NCBI RefSeq assembly: GCF_013817345.1
Contig: NZ_JACDCW010000004.1
Span: 1-64,000, forward strand
DNA length: 64,000 nt
Origin: Methylibium sp.
GTDB lineage: Bacteria > Pseudomonadota > Gammaproteobacteria > Burkholderiales > Burkholderiaceae_C
Direction: 5' to 3'
In this document: one piece after another, positions 22,546-30,843 of the stretch
Layout of the letters: each line of letters opens with the position of its first letter
Numbering within the stretch: position 1 is the stretch's first letter
Notes under the pieces: generated by a model
Databases searched by the model: none
What the model was told of the DNA's origin: nothing
What the model saw: only the letters and a program-made list of their open reading frames with translations
Made by a program: the position numbers and the translations under genes

Positions 22546-23214
22546 ATGAATAAATTAAACAAGGTGGCGGTGCTCTTCGCCGTCGCTGCCCTCGCCGGTT
22601 GTGCGTCCACGGCGCCTGGCGGTTCGGCTTCCGGCACGAGCGACAACTGGAAAAACGTCGAAGGTAATGTCTGGAAGAACGGCACCAGCGAGCTGTGCTG
22701 GCGCGACAATTCTTGGTCCCCAGCGACTGCCGACCCGCGTTGCGATGGCGCACCGCCGCCGCCTGCTCCGCCGCCTGCTCCGGTGGCTGCACCGGCCCCG
22801 GCTCCTGTCGCGCCACCGCCCCCTGCTCCCGCTCCGATCGTTGTTCCGGCGCCGGTTAGCGAAAAGGTGACATTCGCTGCCGACACCTTCTTCGACTTCG
22901 ACAAGGCCGTTCTCAAGCCGGCGGGTCGTGAGAAGATCGACGACTTGGTCAGCAAGATGGGTGGAATGAACCTCGAGGTGGTCATCGCCGTGGGTCACAC
23001 CGACTCCATCGGCTCCGATGCTTATAACCAGCGTCTCTCGTTGCGCCGTGCCAATGCGGTCAAGGCTTACATCCAGTCCAAGGGTGTCGAGCAGAATCGG
23101 ATTTACGTTGAAGGCAAGGGCGAGAAGCAGCCTGTGGCCGACAACAAGACCGCCGAAGGCCGAGCCAAGAATCGTCGGGTTGAAATCGAAGTGGTCGGTA
23201 CGCGCACTCGATAA
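22546..23214 (+). CDS. OmpA-family peptidoglycan-binding lipoprotein
   Basis: Lipobox LAGCAS, Pro/Ala-rich linker, OmpA C-terminal domain [30 protein letters not shown]...NRRVEIEV. Confidence 0.93.
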   Translation: MNKLNKVAVLFAVAALAGCASTAPGGSASGTSDNWKNVEGNVWKNGTSELCWRDNSWSPATADPRCDGAPPPPAPPPAPVAAPAPAPVAPPPPAPAPIVVPAPVSEKVTFAADTFFDFDKAVLKPAGREKIDDLVSKMGGMNLEVVIAVGHTDSIGSDAYNQRLSLRRANAVKAYIQSKGVEQNRIYVEGKGEKQPVADNKTAEGRAKNRRVEIEVVGTRTR

Positions 23215-23234
23215 GCAGCAACTGCTGTCTCGAC

Positions 23235-23260
23235 AACCCCGCTGCGGCGGGGTTTTCTTT
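23235..23260 (+). terminator. Rho-independent terminator of the ompA-like gene
   Basis: aaccccgc-tgcg-gcggggtt followed by ttttcttttttt. Confidence 0.88.
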
Positions 23261-23333
23261 TTTCAAAGCGTTGGGAAGTCGCCGTGCAACCCAAAACGGG
23301 TCGGGCTGTTTCGTTGCCGCTAACATCTATGGC

Positions 23334-24032
23334 ATGACCAATGCCGATCCTCAGGAACTTGCCAAATTCAGCGAGCTCGCCCACCGGTGGTGGGACCCGG
23401 AGAGCGAGTTTCGACCACTGCATCAGATCAATCCGCTGCGGCTCGAATGGATCAACGGACTGGTATCGCTACGAGAACAGCGCGCACTCGACGTCGGCTG
23501 CGGCGGCGGAATTCTGAGTGAAGCGATGGCACGGCGAGGTGCCCACGTGCTGGGTATCGATCTTTCGACAAAGGCTTTGAAGGTCGCGCAGCTGCACGCT
23601 TTGGAAGCAGGATCGGTTGCGCCCGAGTACCGCGAAATATCGGCCGAAGGTTTGGCCGAAGAGCAGCCCGGTAGCTTTGATGTCGTCACTTGCATGGAAA
23701 TGCTCGAACATGTGCCCGATCCTGTATCGATCGTGCATGCCTGTGCAGCACTGGCCAAGCCGGGCGGGTGGGTGTTCTTTTCGACACTCAACCGCAATCC
23801 AATGTCTTTCCTGTTCGCGATCGTCGGCGCCGAGTACCTGCTTCGATTGCTGCCTCGAGGGACCCACGAGTACGCGAGGTTCATACGGCCCAGCGAACTG
23901 GCCCGCTGGTGCCGGAACGTCAGGCTGGAGATCGTGGCCACACGGGGCATGACCTACAACCCGCTAACACGCCGCTATGCACTGAGCGAGGACACCCGCG
24001 TGAACTACCTCCTCGCCTGTCGCAAAACATGA
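23334..24032 (+). CDS. ubiG: Bifunctional 2-polyprenyl-6-hydroxyphenol methylase/3-demethylubiquinol 3-O-methyltransferase
   Basis: [58 protein letters not shown]. Confidence 0.96.
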   Translation: MTNADPQELAKFSELAHRWWDPESEFRPLHQINPLRLEWINGLVSLREQRALDVGCGGGILSEAMARRGAHVLGIDLSTKALKVAQLHALEAGSVAPEYREISAEGLAEEQPGSFDVVTCMEMLEHVPDPVSIVHACAALAKPGGWVFFSTLNRNPMSFLFAIVGAEYLLRLLPRGTHEYARFIRPSELARWCRNVRLEIVATRGMTYNPLTRRYALSEDTRVNYLLACRKT

Positions 24033-24724
24033 AAGACGCCATGAAGATGCTTACGAAGGCGCGCTTCGAGGTTCAGGCTGTGCTGTTCGATCTTGACGGC
24101 ACGCTTGCTGACACTGCGCCGGACTTGGGGGGCGCCGTGAACCGCATGCGCGAAAGGCGCGGCATGGCGGCGTTGCCGCTCGAACTGCTGCGCCCGGTTG
24201 CGTCTTCGGGCGCGCGCGGCATGCTTGGCGTTGGCTTCGAAGTGACGCCTGAAACGCCGGGCTACGATCTGCTGCGTGACGAATTCCTTGCCGAATACGC
24301 CTCGGCACTCGACCGCGATTCCCGCTTGTTCGACGGCATCACGGAGTGTCTTGCCGCGCTCCGAACGCAGGGGTTGCGTTGGGGCATCGTCACCAACAAG
24401 GCCGAACGTTTCACGACTCCCGTGGTGGCCGGGCTGGGGCTGGCGGCGCATGCTGCCGTGGTGATCGCCGGCGACACCACCGCATACGCCAAGCCTCATC
24501 CGGCGCCGCTGCTCGAGGCCTGTCGGCGGCTTGGCGTTGCACCGCATCAGACAGTGTATGTGGGCGACGATCTGCGAGACATGCAGGCTGCCCGCGCTGC
24601 AGGCATGCCGTGTATTGCCGCCGCCTATGGTTATCTCGGCGGAACCCCTGATCTGGAAGCATGGGAACCGGACGCAGTGATCGCGACGCCAGGCGCTTTG
24701 CCACCGCTGCTGCGCACTGTTTGA
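24029..24724 (+). CDS. gph: Phosphoglycolate phosphatase (HAD family)
   Basis: [40 protein letters not shown]; overlaps the ubiG stop. Confidence 0.92.
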   Translation: MKDAMKMLTKARFEVQAVLFDLDGTLADTAPDLGGAVNRMRERRGMAALPLELLRPVASSGARGMLGVGFEVTPETPGYDLLRDEFLAEYASALDRDSRLFDGITECLAALRTQGLRWGIVTNKAERFTTPVVAGLGLAAHAAVVIAGDTTAYAKPHPAPLLEACRRLGVAPHQTVYVGDDLRDMQAARAAGMPCIAAAYGYLGGTPDLEAWEPDAVIATPGALPPLLRTV

Positions 24725-24807
24725 AACCGGCCGGCGCCGGGAGATGGCAAGCGCCACGACGCAAGGGGCTTGAAGCGCCGAGCGGCTACCCCACCTACAA
24801 TGCATTA

Positions 24808-25168
24808 GGGGCCGACCTGGTTTCGACGTGGGTACGGACTCGGAGTGGGGCACGCCGAGCATCAGTGAGCTCGTAAATCCAGCTGAAAACAAACCAACTG
24901 CGAACGAAGAACGTTTCGCCCTCGCCGCTTAACACCGGTGAGCCTCTCAACGGCAGGCCGATGGGCCGGGCCCGCAAGGGCTGAGAGGTCATGCACATCG
25001 GCTGGTTCTGAGCTGCGTCACGCAGCGCTGAACGAGATCTAGTGACTGGCGCTGTCCGTAGCGTGCTCCTGCGCGACGGTAGCGTAAGACTCAAATCAGA
25101 GAGCTAAGCGTGTAGATCTGCCCGGGAATGGCTTGCGGACGGGGGTTCGATTCCCCCCGGCTCCACCA
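24808..25168 (+). ncRNA. ssrA: Transfer-messenger RNA (tmRNA)
   Basis: 5' GGGGCCGACCTGGTTTCGACGTGGG and 3' GGGGGTTCGATTCCCCCCGGCTCCACCA; tag ORF 24900-24932 encodes ANEERFALAA-stop. Confidence 0.97.
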
Positions 25169-25300
25169 AGTTACTGTTCTACGAAGTTCACCAAAGACTA
25201 AGGCGCCAAGTAAATCAACGACTTGGCGCCTTTTTTTGTTCGCCGTGGACCGCCGAAGTCCGCAGTAACCGGCCGGTGCTACAGTAACTTACGCAGTAAC
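25168..25300. repeat. Four CAGTAAC/GTTACTG heptamers (candidate integrase arm-type sites)
   Basis: gttactg at 25170-25176 (inverted); cagtaac at 25263-25269, 25282-25288 and 25294-25300. 25168-25177 (aagttactgt) is a perfect 10-bp inverted repeat of acagtaactt at 25281-25290. Confidence 0.7.
25200..25237 (+). terminator. Rho-independent terminator between ssrA and integrase
   Basis: aaggcgccaagt ... acttggcgcctttttttt; 12-bp stem plus T-tract. Confidence 0.9.
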
Positions 25301-25353
25301 TGCCTCAAACGGGTACTGCATCCGAAAAGTTGCTGCATCGGAAGGGCGCTCCC

Positions 25354-26649
25354 ATGGGACGGCATCTGATTCCAGGCGACACAACGATCCGCAGCATCAA
25401 GCCGGGCGACGCGCGCAAGCGTCTGAGCGATGGCGACGGGTTGTATCTGCTGTTGTTCGTCAAAGGTGGCGCCCACGGCTGGCGGCTGGATTACGGCTTC
25501 GGCGGCAAGCGCAAAACACTGAGCCTGGGCACCTATCCCGATACCGGCCTGAGGCTGGCGCGCAAAAAGGCCGACGAGGCGCGCAAGCTGGTGAGCGAGG
25601 GCACCGACCCGAGCGACATTCGCAAGGCGGCGAAGTCGGTGCAGCAGGCCGCTGCGGAAGCGAAGGTGCGCGAGGATGATGGGTTGCTGCCGCTCGATAG
25701 CTTTGAGGCGGTGGCGCGCGAATGGATCGATACCGTGCATGGCTCCAAGGTGAGCGCCGGGCACGCCGAGCGCACGCGCATCCGCTTGGAGCAGGATGTT
25801 TTTCCCTGGCTCGGGGCGGTGCCGCTGGCCGGCATCAAGGCGCCCGACCTGCTGGCTTGCCTGCGCCGGGTGGAAGCGCGCGGCGCGATCGAAACCGCGC
25901 ACCGCATCAAGCAAGCCTGCGGGCAGGTGTTTCGCTACGGCGTTGCAACCGGCCGCTGTGAGCGCGATCCCTCGGGCGACCTGCGCGACGCGCTGCGGCC
26001 GATCGAGACCCGCCACCATGCCGCGATCATCGAACCCGAGCGGGCCGGCGAGCTGCTGCGCGCGATGGCCGACTACCGGGGCCAGCCCGTCACGCGCGCG
26101 GCGCTGCAACTGGCGGCGCTGGTGTTCCAGCGGCCCGGCGAGATTCGTAAGGCGGAGTGGGCGGAGTTCGATCTAGACGCCGGCCTGTGGAGCATCCCGA
26201 GCGAGCGCATGAAGCGCACGCGGCAGGGCAAGGTGAGCGGGTCGGCGCATGTCGTGCCGCTGTCCACGCAAGCCGTTGCGGTGCTGCGCGACTTGCAGCC
26301 GCTCACCGGGCATGGGCGTTTCGTGTTCCCCAGCCTGCGCACAGGCGAGCGCTGCATGAGCGACAACGCGATCCTGTCGGCGCTGCGGCGCATGGGTTTC
26401 CCGAAGGACGAGATGACAGGCCACGGTTTCCGGGCTATGGCCCGCACGATGCTGGCCGAGCGGCTGGGCGTTGACGAGGCAGTGATCGAGGCGCAACTGG
26501 CGCATGCGGTGCGCGATAGTCTCGGGCGTGCGTACAACCGAACCGAGTTCGTGGAGCAGCGCCGCGCAATGATGCAGACATGGGCCGACTATCTCGACAA
26601 GCTGCGCGATGGCGCGGACGTGCTGGCGTTTCCGAACAAGGCCGCATGA
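25354..26649 (+). CDS. Tyrosine-type site-specific integrase (DUF4102/P4-like N-terminus)
   Basis: SDGDGLYLLLFVKGGAHGWRLDYGFGGKRKTLSLGTYPDTGLRLARKKADEAR; catalytic region QRPGEIRKAEW...GHGFRAMARTML...AYNRTEF. Confidence 0.95.
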   Translation: MGRHLIPGDTTIRSIKPGDARKRLSDGDGLYLLLFVKGGAHGWRLDYGFGGKRKTLSLGTYPDTGLRLARKKADEARKLVSEGTDPSDIRKAAKSVQQAAAEAKVREDDGLLPLDSFEAVAREWIDTVHGSKVSAGHAERTRIRLEQDVFPWLGAVPLAGIKAPDLLACLRRVEARGAIETAHRIKQACGQVFRYGVATGRCERDPSGDLRDALRPIETRHHAAIIEPERAGELLRAMADYRGQPVTRAALQLAALVFQRPGEIRKAEWAEFDLDAGLWSIPSERMKRTRQGKVSGSAHVVPLSTQAVAVLRDLQPLTGHGRFVFPSLRTGERCMSDNAILSALRRMGFPKDEMTGHGFRAMARTMLAERLGVDEAVIEAQLAHAVRDSLGRAYNRTEFVEQRRAMMQTWADYLDKLRDGADVLAFPNKAA

Positions 26650-26750
26650 CGGGCTGATTCGTTTTCGCCGCGCCTAGGCTGATCCCCGAAAATCCGCAAC
26701 CTTGGCGGGCCGGCGCGGCGATCCTTTCAGGCGTTGCGCGAGGGGCGCAT

Positions 26751-27329
26751 TTGGAACTCAATCACGAACTGCAGCGGCGGAGGGTTGGGAAGCAGCTCAA
26801 GCAGTACATCGCCGAAGGATCATTCGTATCTCGTGTGTACAACGCGATAGGCTCACAGCTTCACTTCATTCTTGTGGAGTGGCCCGATGAAGATGAAGTG
26901 GCGTTCTCACTGCGTGACCCCATGAATTCACTGCAGGGGTCGCTCCTCAGTGGATGGACGTTTGACCATGGCTGGATCGCAAGTAACGACGGAAGCTACA
27001 CGGACGACAACGGGGCAAAAATTCCAGATGATGTGCCCGCTTCGTGCTCATCCGTTGAACTACTGGCCGCTTACGGACTGTGGTTCGTTGAAACCGAGTT
27101 CTTCGCGTTAGGGCTGCTCCGAGACAGCGACTACAACGAACACGGGTTCACTTACGCGCAGGTTCAGCAGCATCAATGCGCCTGTTTGCTGCTTGCGCAT
27201 GAAGCAGTTCTCTACGCAAAAGAGTTCATTGACGGGAGTCAGCTTAGTCCGGCTGATATTGAGGAGGCGATTAGCCGGCGCAGAACCCCAAGGCCCGGCA
27301 TGTCGGTCGCCGGGATAGGAAGCTTGTAA
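26751..27329 (+). CDS. Hypothetical protein, candidate cargo of the element
   Basis: 192-aa ORF (TTG start) with Trp/acid-rich composition and lower GC than its neighbours; no family recognised. Confidence 0.6.
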   Translation: MELNHELQRRRVGKQLKQYIAEGSFVSRVYNAIGSQLHFILVEWPDEDEVAFSLRDPMNSLQGSLLSGWTFDHGWIASNDGSYTDDNGAKIPDDVPASCSSVELLAAYGLWFVETEFFALGLLRDSDYNEHGFTYAQVQQHQCACLLLAHEAVLYAKEFIDGSQLSPADIEEAISRRRTPRPGMSVAGIGSL

Positions 27330-27351
27330 ACGGCATCGCTGCGGGCGTAAC

Positions 27352-27537
27352 TCATGCGGCCTGTCCGGCTCGACGCAGCCACTCGCGCACCTGGCCAGCG
27401 CGCCAGCGCGAGCCGCGGCCACTTAGGCGAACCGCATGGGCGGACGTGCCGGCCTTCATGCGCGCGTAGATCGCGGTCTTCCGGAACCCGTCATCGCCAT
27501 GACGGTCGGAAGGACGGCCAGCATCAGTCCTATCCAT
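27352..27537 (-). CDS. AlpA-like phage regulatory/excisionase protein
   Basis: GFRKTAIYARMKAGTSAHAVRLSGRGSRWRAGQVREWLRRAGQ resembles the AlpA HTH (SxxTIYxxxxxGxFPxxxxLxxRxxxWxxxxVxxW). Confidence 0.65.
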   Translation of the reverse strand: MDRTDAGRPSDRHGDDGFRKTAIYARMKAGTSAHAVRLSGRGSRWRAGQVREWLRRAGQAA

Positions 27538-27633
27538 GACCGGGTACGTAGCTTGCTGCAGCCGGTTGCGATGTTCGTGTTCGACGGCTCGCGAAATCGT
27601 CCGATGGACTTCTAGGAAACCCGAGGAGAAATC

Positions 27634-27945
27634 ATGAGAGCGCTATCAATCTTGTCCGCGCTGGCAATCGCCAGTGTTTGTGCGCCCGCACTTTCCCAAA
27701 CCGCTACGGAGCGAGGCAGTGCCGGCTCGACCACAGGCACGACAACGTCCCAGGAAGAGATGAACCGTGGAGTGCCGGGAGTGGATGTGGATGCCGGTCG
27801 CAACGCCAAAGGTGCGATCGATGTCGATCGAGACCAGAACACCAACGTCCGAAACGCACCGGGTGCGCGGGACTTGGATCGCCGAACTGGTGACAAGCCG
27901 ACCGGGACTGATGGAGCACGGGCGCCACGCGCGGACCGCGGGTAA
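27634..27945 (+). CDS. Small secreted, probably disordered hypothetical protein
   Basis: Signal peptide MRALSILSALAIASVCAPALSQ followed by a low-complexity Asp/Arg/Gly region. Confidence 0.55.
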   Translation: MRALSILSALAIASVCAPALSQTATERGSAGSTTGTTTSQEEMNRGVPGVDVDAGRNAKGAIDVDRDQNTNVRNAPGARDLDRRTGDKPTGTDGARAPRADRG

Positions 27946-28249
27946 CGGCAGGGCACTCTCGCGACCAGGGCCGCCGTCGTGAGGCCGCTGGTCGCCCCGC
28001 GGGTGAGTGACTCGCGGGAGACCCGCTGCTAGTGTGAGCCCGGCTCGGCCCCACGCTTGCAGGGCTGTAGCCGGTTGATGCAGTGTGTCAGCGCACCGTC
28101 GACCGGTTGCAGGTGCCTGATGCTTGGTGCAGAGGCGGCGGGTTGTGTTGCCTGCGGCATGCAGGAAACAGCAGTTTTCTTGATCGTTCTGCGCGGCTGT
28201 CCGTCGTGCTGTCGCTAACCAATCGTCAAACGAAAGCATAGGAGCCCCG

Positions 28250-28726
28250 ATGAAGAAGAGTGATCATCCCGAAGCGTTCGGCGTCTTCAAGCCCGTGGGT
28301 AATGTTGTGGTTTCCTTCCCCGAAGAGAAGGACATGAAAGGCGCTGCCGATGCGCTCGCCAAAGCCGGTTTTGGGGGCAGCGACGTTGTGCGTTACACGC
28401 CGCAGGAAATGCTCACCCAGATCGACGAGGACATGGCGAATGCGAGCGTGCTCGCGTCCATCGGTCAGGAAATGAACTTGGTAAAGGCGCATCGCGCGCT
28501 GGCCGAGAAGGGCTTTCACTGGCTGGTGGTCAAGGCCTCGGCGGACGATCAGGCCCGCCGCGTCGCAGATGTGGTCCGGCCTTTCAACGCTGAGCGGGCT
28601 CAGAAGTACGGACGGCTGCTCATCGAGGAGCTCATTGAACATCGGGACGATGAGCGCCAGATGCCCGAATCACCTTCTCGCGGACTCGACGCACAGACTC
28701 CTTCGGGCCGAGAAAACGAGCGCTGA
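28250..28726 (+). CDS. Hypothetical protein (possible stress-associated alpha/beta domain)
   Basis: 158 aa, GVFKPVGNVVVSFPEEKDMKGAADALAKAGFGGSDVVRYTPQEM; preceded by AGGAGC. Confidence 0.7.
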   Translation: MKKSDHPEAFGVFKPVGNVVVSFPEEKDMKGAADALAKAGFGGSDVVRYTPQEMLTQIDEDMANASVLASIGQEMNLVKAHRALAEKGFHWLVVKASADDQARRVADVVRPFNAERAQKYGRLLIEELIEHRDDERQMPESPSRGLDAQTPSGRENER

Positions 28727-28731
28727 GGAAC

Positions 28732-29979
28732 TCAGCGGGCGCCGCGGTAAGTCCACCAAGGCAAGACCTTGGTGAGTGCCAGCACAGCGCCGGGTTCGGT
28801 GGCTTGGTAGCCCGGCAGCTCGTTCAGCGTTCGTGCCCACGCCGGTGAGCCGAGCAAGGCGACCAAGCGTTTGATCGCACGCTGGTTTAGCGTACTTTTC
28901 AAGGTGACGAGGAAATAGCGCTCCCGCGCGAGCGCAATGAAGTCGAGTCCGCTGGCGTGGGCTGCAGCCTGCAGGCCGAATGCGCCATCGGCCGCGCCGC
29001 TGGCCACAGCCTGAGCGGCGGCCACATGCGAGGGTTCCAGTAGCGCAAAACTCAGCGGCGAGGCGAGGCCGGCCTGCTCGAGCAACTCGTTCAGCAGAAC
29101 TTGCGTGCCGGTAGATTCCGCGCGGCCGACCCACCGCAATTCACGGCGCGCCATGTCGTGCAGCGACCTGACGCCGTGCGGATTGCCACGTGGGAGCATC
29201 AATCCCTGCACGCGCTGTGCATAGCCGATCAGCTTGTGGCGGCCCGGCTTGAGCCGTGCCCTGTAGGCGCGTGCACTGACCGAGCCGCGCGCCGCGCCAT
29301 CGAGCACATGAAAGCCCGCCAATTGCGCGCGCCCCGCGTCGAGCGCTCGCAGCGCCTCCAAGCTGCCGGCGAACTCCAGATCGATGTGCAGTTGTTCGGC
29401 CAACGCGAGCTCGCGCAGCAGCGGCAAGGAATGGTCGTGGCTGGCGCAGAGGGAGAGCACGTCGATGCGGTCGTCGAATGCGTCGGCGAGTGCCCGCTCC
29501 AACTCCATGCGCAAGGCTTCGATCTGCGGCGCCAAGCGGGCCTGCGCACGCCGCTCGGCCCAGAGCAGCTTTTCGCCGAACGGCGTGAGTGCCGCCGGCT
29601 GACCCTTCTTCCAGACGATCAATGAGCGGCCTAGCTGAGCCTCCCACCGCCGCAGCTCACCCCAGACGTGGCGATAGGACAGGCCCAAGGCTCCGGCCGC
29701 CGACTGGACCGAGCCGTGCCGGTGCAGCGCGTCGATCAGGGCGAACAACGGGTGGTGCACCGCGCCGAGCGGGCGCTCGGTGCCCAAGGTGTATGTGAGT
29801 TCCACGCGTTGCGGCAGTCGCAAAACCGCGTCGGGCATGGGAAAGGCACGCGCCGATGCGCCCCCGCCCTGCGCAGCGCCCGATACGGAGGCATCGCCTT
29901 TTTGCGTGTGCTGTGGCTCGAAAGGTTCGCTGGCGTCGCCTTCGGTGTCTTTCGGGGCTCGGGAATGTTCGCTATGCAT
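28732..29979 (-). CDS. ModE-like HTH regulator with periplasmic-binding-protein-like C-terminal domain
   Basis: LIDALHRHGSVQSAAGALGLSYRHVWGELRRWEAQLGRSLI (ModE/LysR-type HTH) plus PBP-like domain (RWVGRAESTGTQVLLNELLEQAGL...VASGAADGAFGLQAAA). Confidence 0.85.
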   Translation of the reverse strand: MHSEHSRAPKDTEGDASEPFEPQHTQKGDASVSGAAQGGGASARAFPMPDAVLRLPQRVELTYTLGTERPLGAVHHPLFALIDALHRHGSVQSAAGALGLSYRHVWGELRRWEAQLGRSLIVWKKGQPAALTPFGEKLLWAERRAQARLAPQIEALRMELERALADAFDDRIDVLSLCASHDHSLPLLRELALAEQLHIDLEFAGSLEALRALDAGRAQLAGFHVLDGAARGSVSARAYRARLKPGRHKLIGYAQRVQGLMLPRGNPHGVRSLHDMARRELRWVGRAESTGTQVLLNELLEQAGLASPLSFALLEPSHVAAAQAVASGAADGAFGLQAAAHASGLDFIALARERYFLVTLKSTLNQRAIKRLVALLGSPAWARTLNELPGYQATEPGAVLALTKVLPWWTYRGAR

Positions 29980-30072
29980 CGTCGTTCATATCGCCACCGC
30001 GGAGAACCGTCCCTAGCATCGCAGGCGTTGCAGTGTGCCGTACCGGCGCTGAGCTTCAGGTCCGAACGTCAC

Positions 30073-30843
30073 ATGAACACTTTTGTCGAAAGCCTGCATA
30101 CCGCGGTTGTCCTGATCGTGCAGGCCGAGGCGCGATTGTGGGAGGTCGTGGCGCTGTCGCTCGGCGTGAGCGGCACTGCCTGCTTGCTGGCCGCTGGCAT
30201 CGGCTTGGCCGGAGGTGCCGCCTTGGCCGTAGCGCGCTTTCCCGGCCGACGCGCCCTGCTGGTGTTGTTGAACACCTCGCTGGCTCTGCCGGCCGTGGTC
30301 GTGGGGCTGGTGATCTACTTGTTGCTGTCGCGCTCCGGACCGCTCGGTGCCTGGGGGTTGCTCTTCACCCCGACCGCGATGGTGATCGCTCAGACCGTGC
30401 TCGTCTTGCCGATCGTCACCGCGCTGACGCGCGAGGCTGTCGAGTCGAGCTGGCAGCTCAATGGCGAGCAGCTGCGCTCCCTCGGGGCAGGGCGCTGGAT
30501 GAGCGGCGCGCTGTTGCTGTGGGACGAACGGATGGCGCTCTTGACGGTGCTGCTGGCCGCTTTCGGCCGGGCCATAGCCGAAGTGGGCGCAGTGATGATC
30601 GTCGGCGGCAACATCGACGGTCACACCCGGGTAATGACGACCGCCATCGCCCTGGAAACCAGCAAGGGCGACCTCCCTCTGGCGCTCGCGCTGGGCATGG
30701 TGCTGCTCGGTGTGGTGCTGCTGCTGAACGTACTGATCGCGGTGCTGCGCGGCTGGTCCGCGCGGGTGCATGGGCAAGCAGAAGGCGCCGCTCCGGGCGC
30801 AATGCCACCCGGGGCAGTGGCGGTGGGAGCAGCGCGTGGCTGA
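30073..30843 (+). CDS. tupB: ABC transporter permease, tungstate (TupB)-like
   Basis: VALSLGVSGTACLLAAGIGLAGGAALA, SLALPAVVVGLVIYLLLSRSGPLG, AFGRAIAEVGAVMIVGGNIDGHTRVMTTAIALETSKGD. Confidence 0.82.
   Translation: MNTFVESLHTAVVLIVQAEARLWEVVALSLGVSGTACLLAAGIGLAGGAALAVARFPGRRALLVLLNTSLALPAVVVGLVIYLLLSRSGPLGAWGLLFTPTAMVIAQTVLVLPIVTALTREAVESSWQLNGEQLRSLGAGRWMSGALLLWDERMALLTVLLAAFGRAIAEVGAVMIVGGNIDGHTRVMTTAIALETSKGDLPLALALGMVLLGVVLLLNVLIAVLRGWSARVHGQAEGAAPGAMPPGAVAVGAARG

Larger units (their letters stand above)
25169..27540. mobile_element. Small or remnant integrative element inserted at the ssrA 3' end (right border undetermined)
   Basis: Tyrosine integrase directly downstream of the tmRNA CCA, att-like repeats, low-GC orphan gene, AlpA-like regulator. 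Confidence 0.65.

Noticed and set aside
28036-28055. cccggctcggccccac as degenerate attR
   Set aside because: Only 8 contiguous matches to the tmRNA 3' end; no supporting context.
28752-28761. tccaccaag match to the tmRNA 3' end as possible attR
   Set aside because: Only 9 nt, lies within the coding end of the ModE-like gene and lacks the T-arm sequence; consistent with chance.
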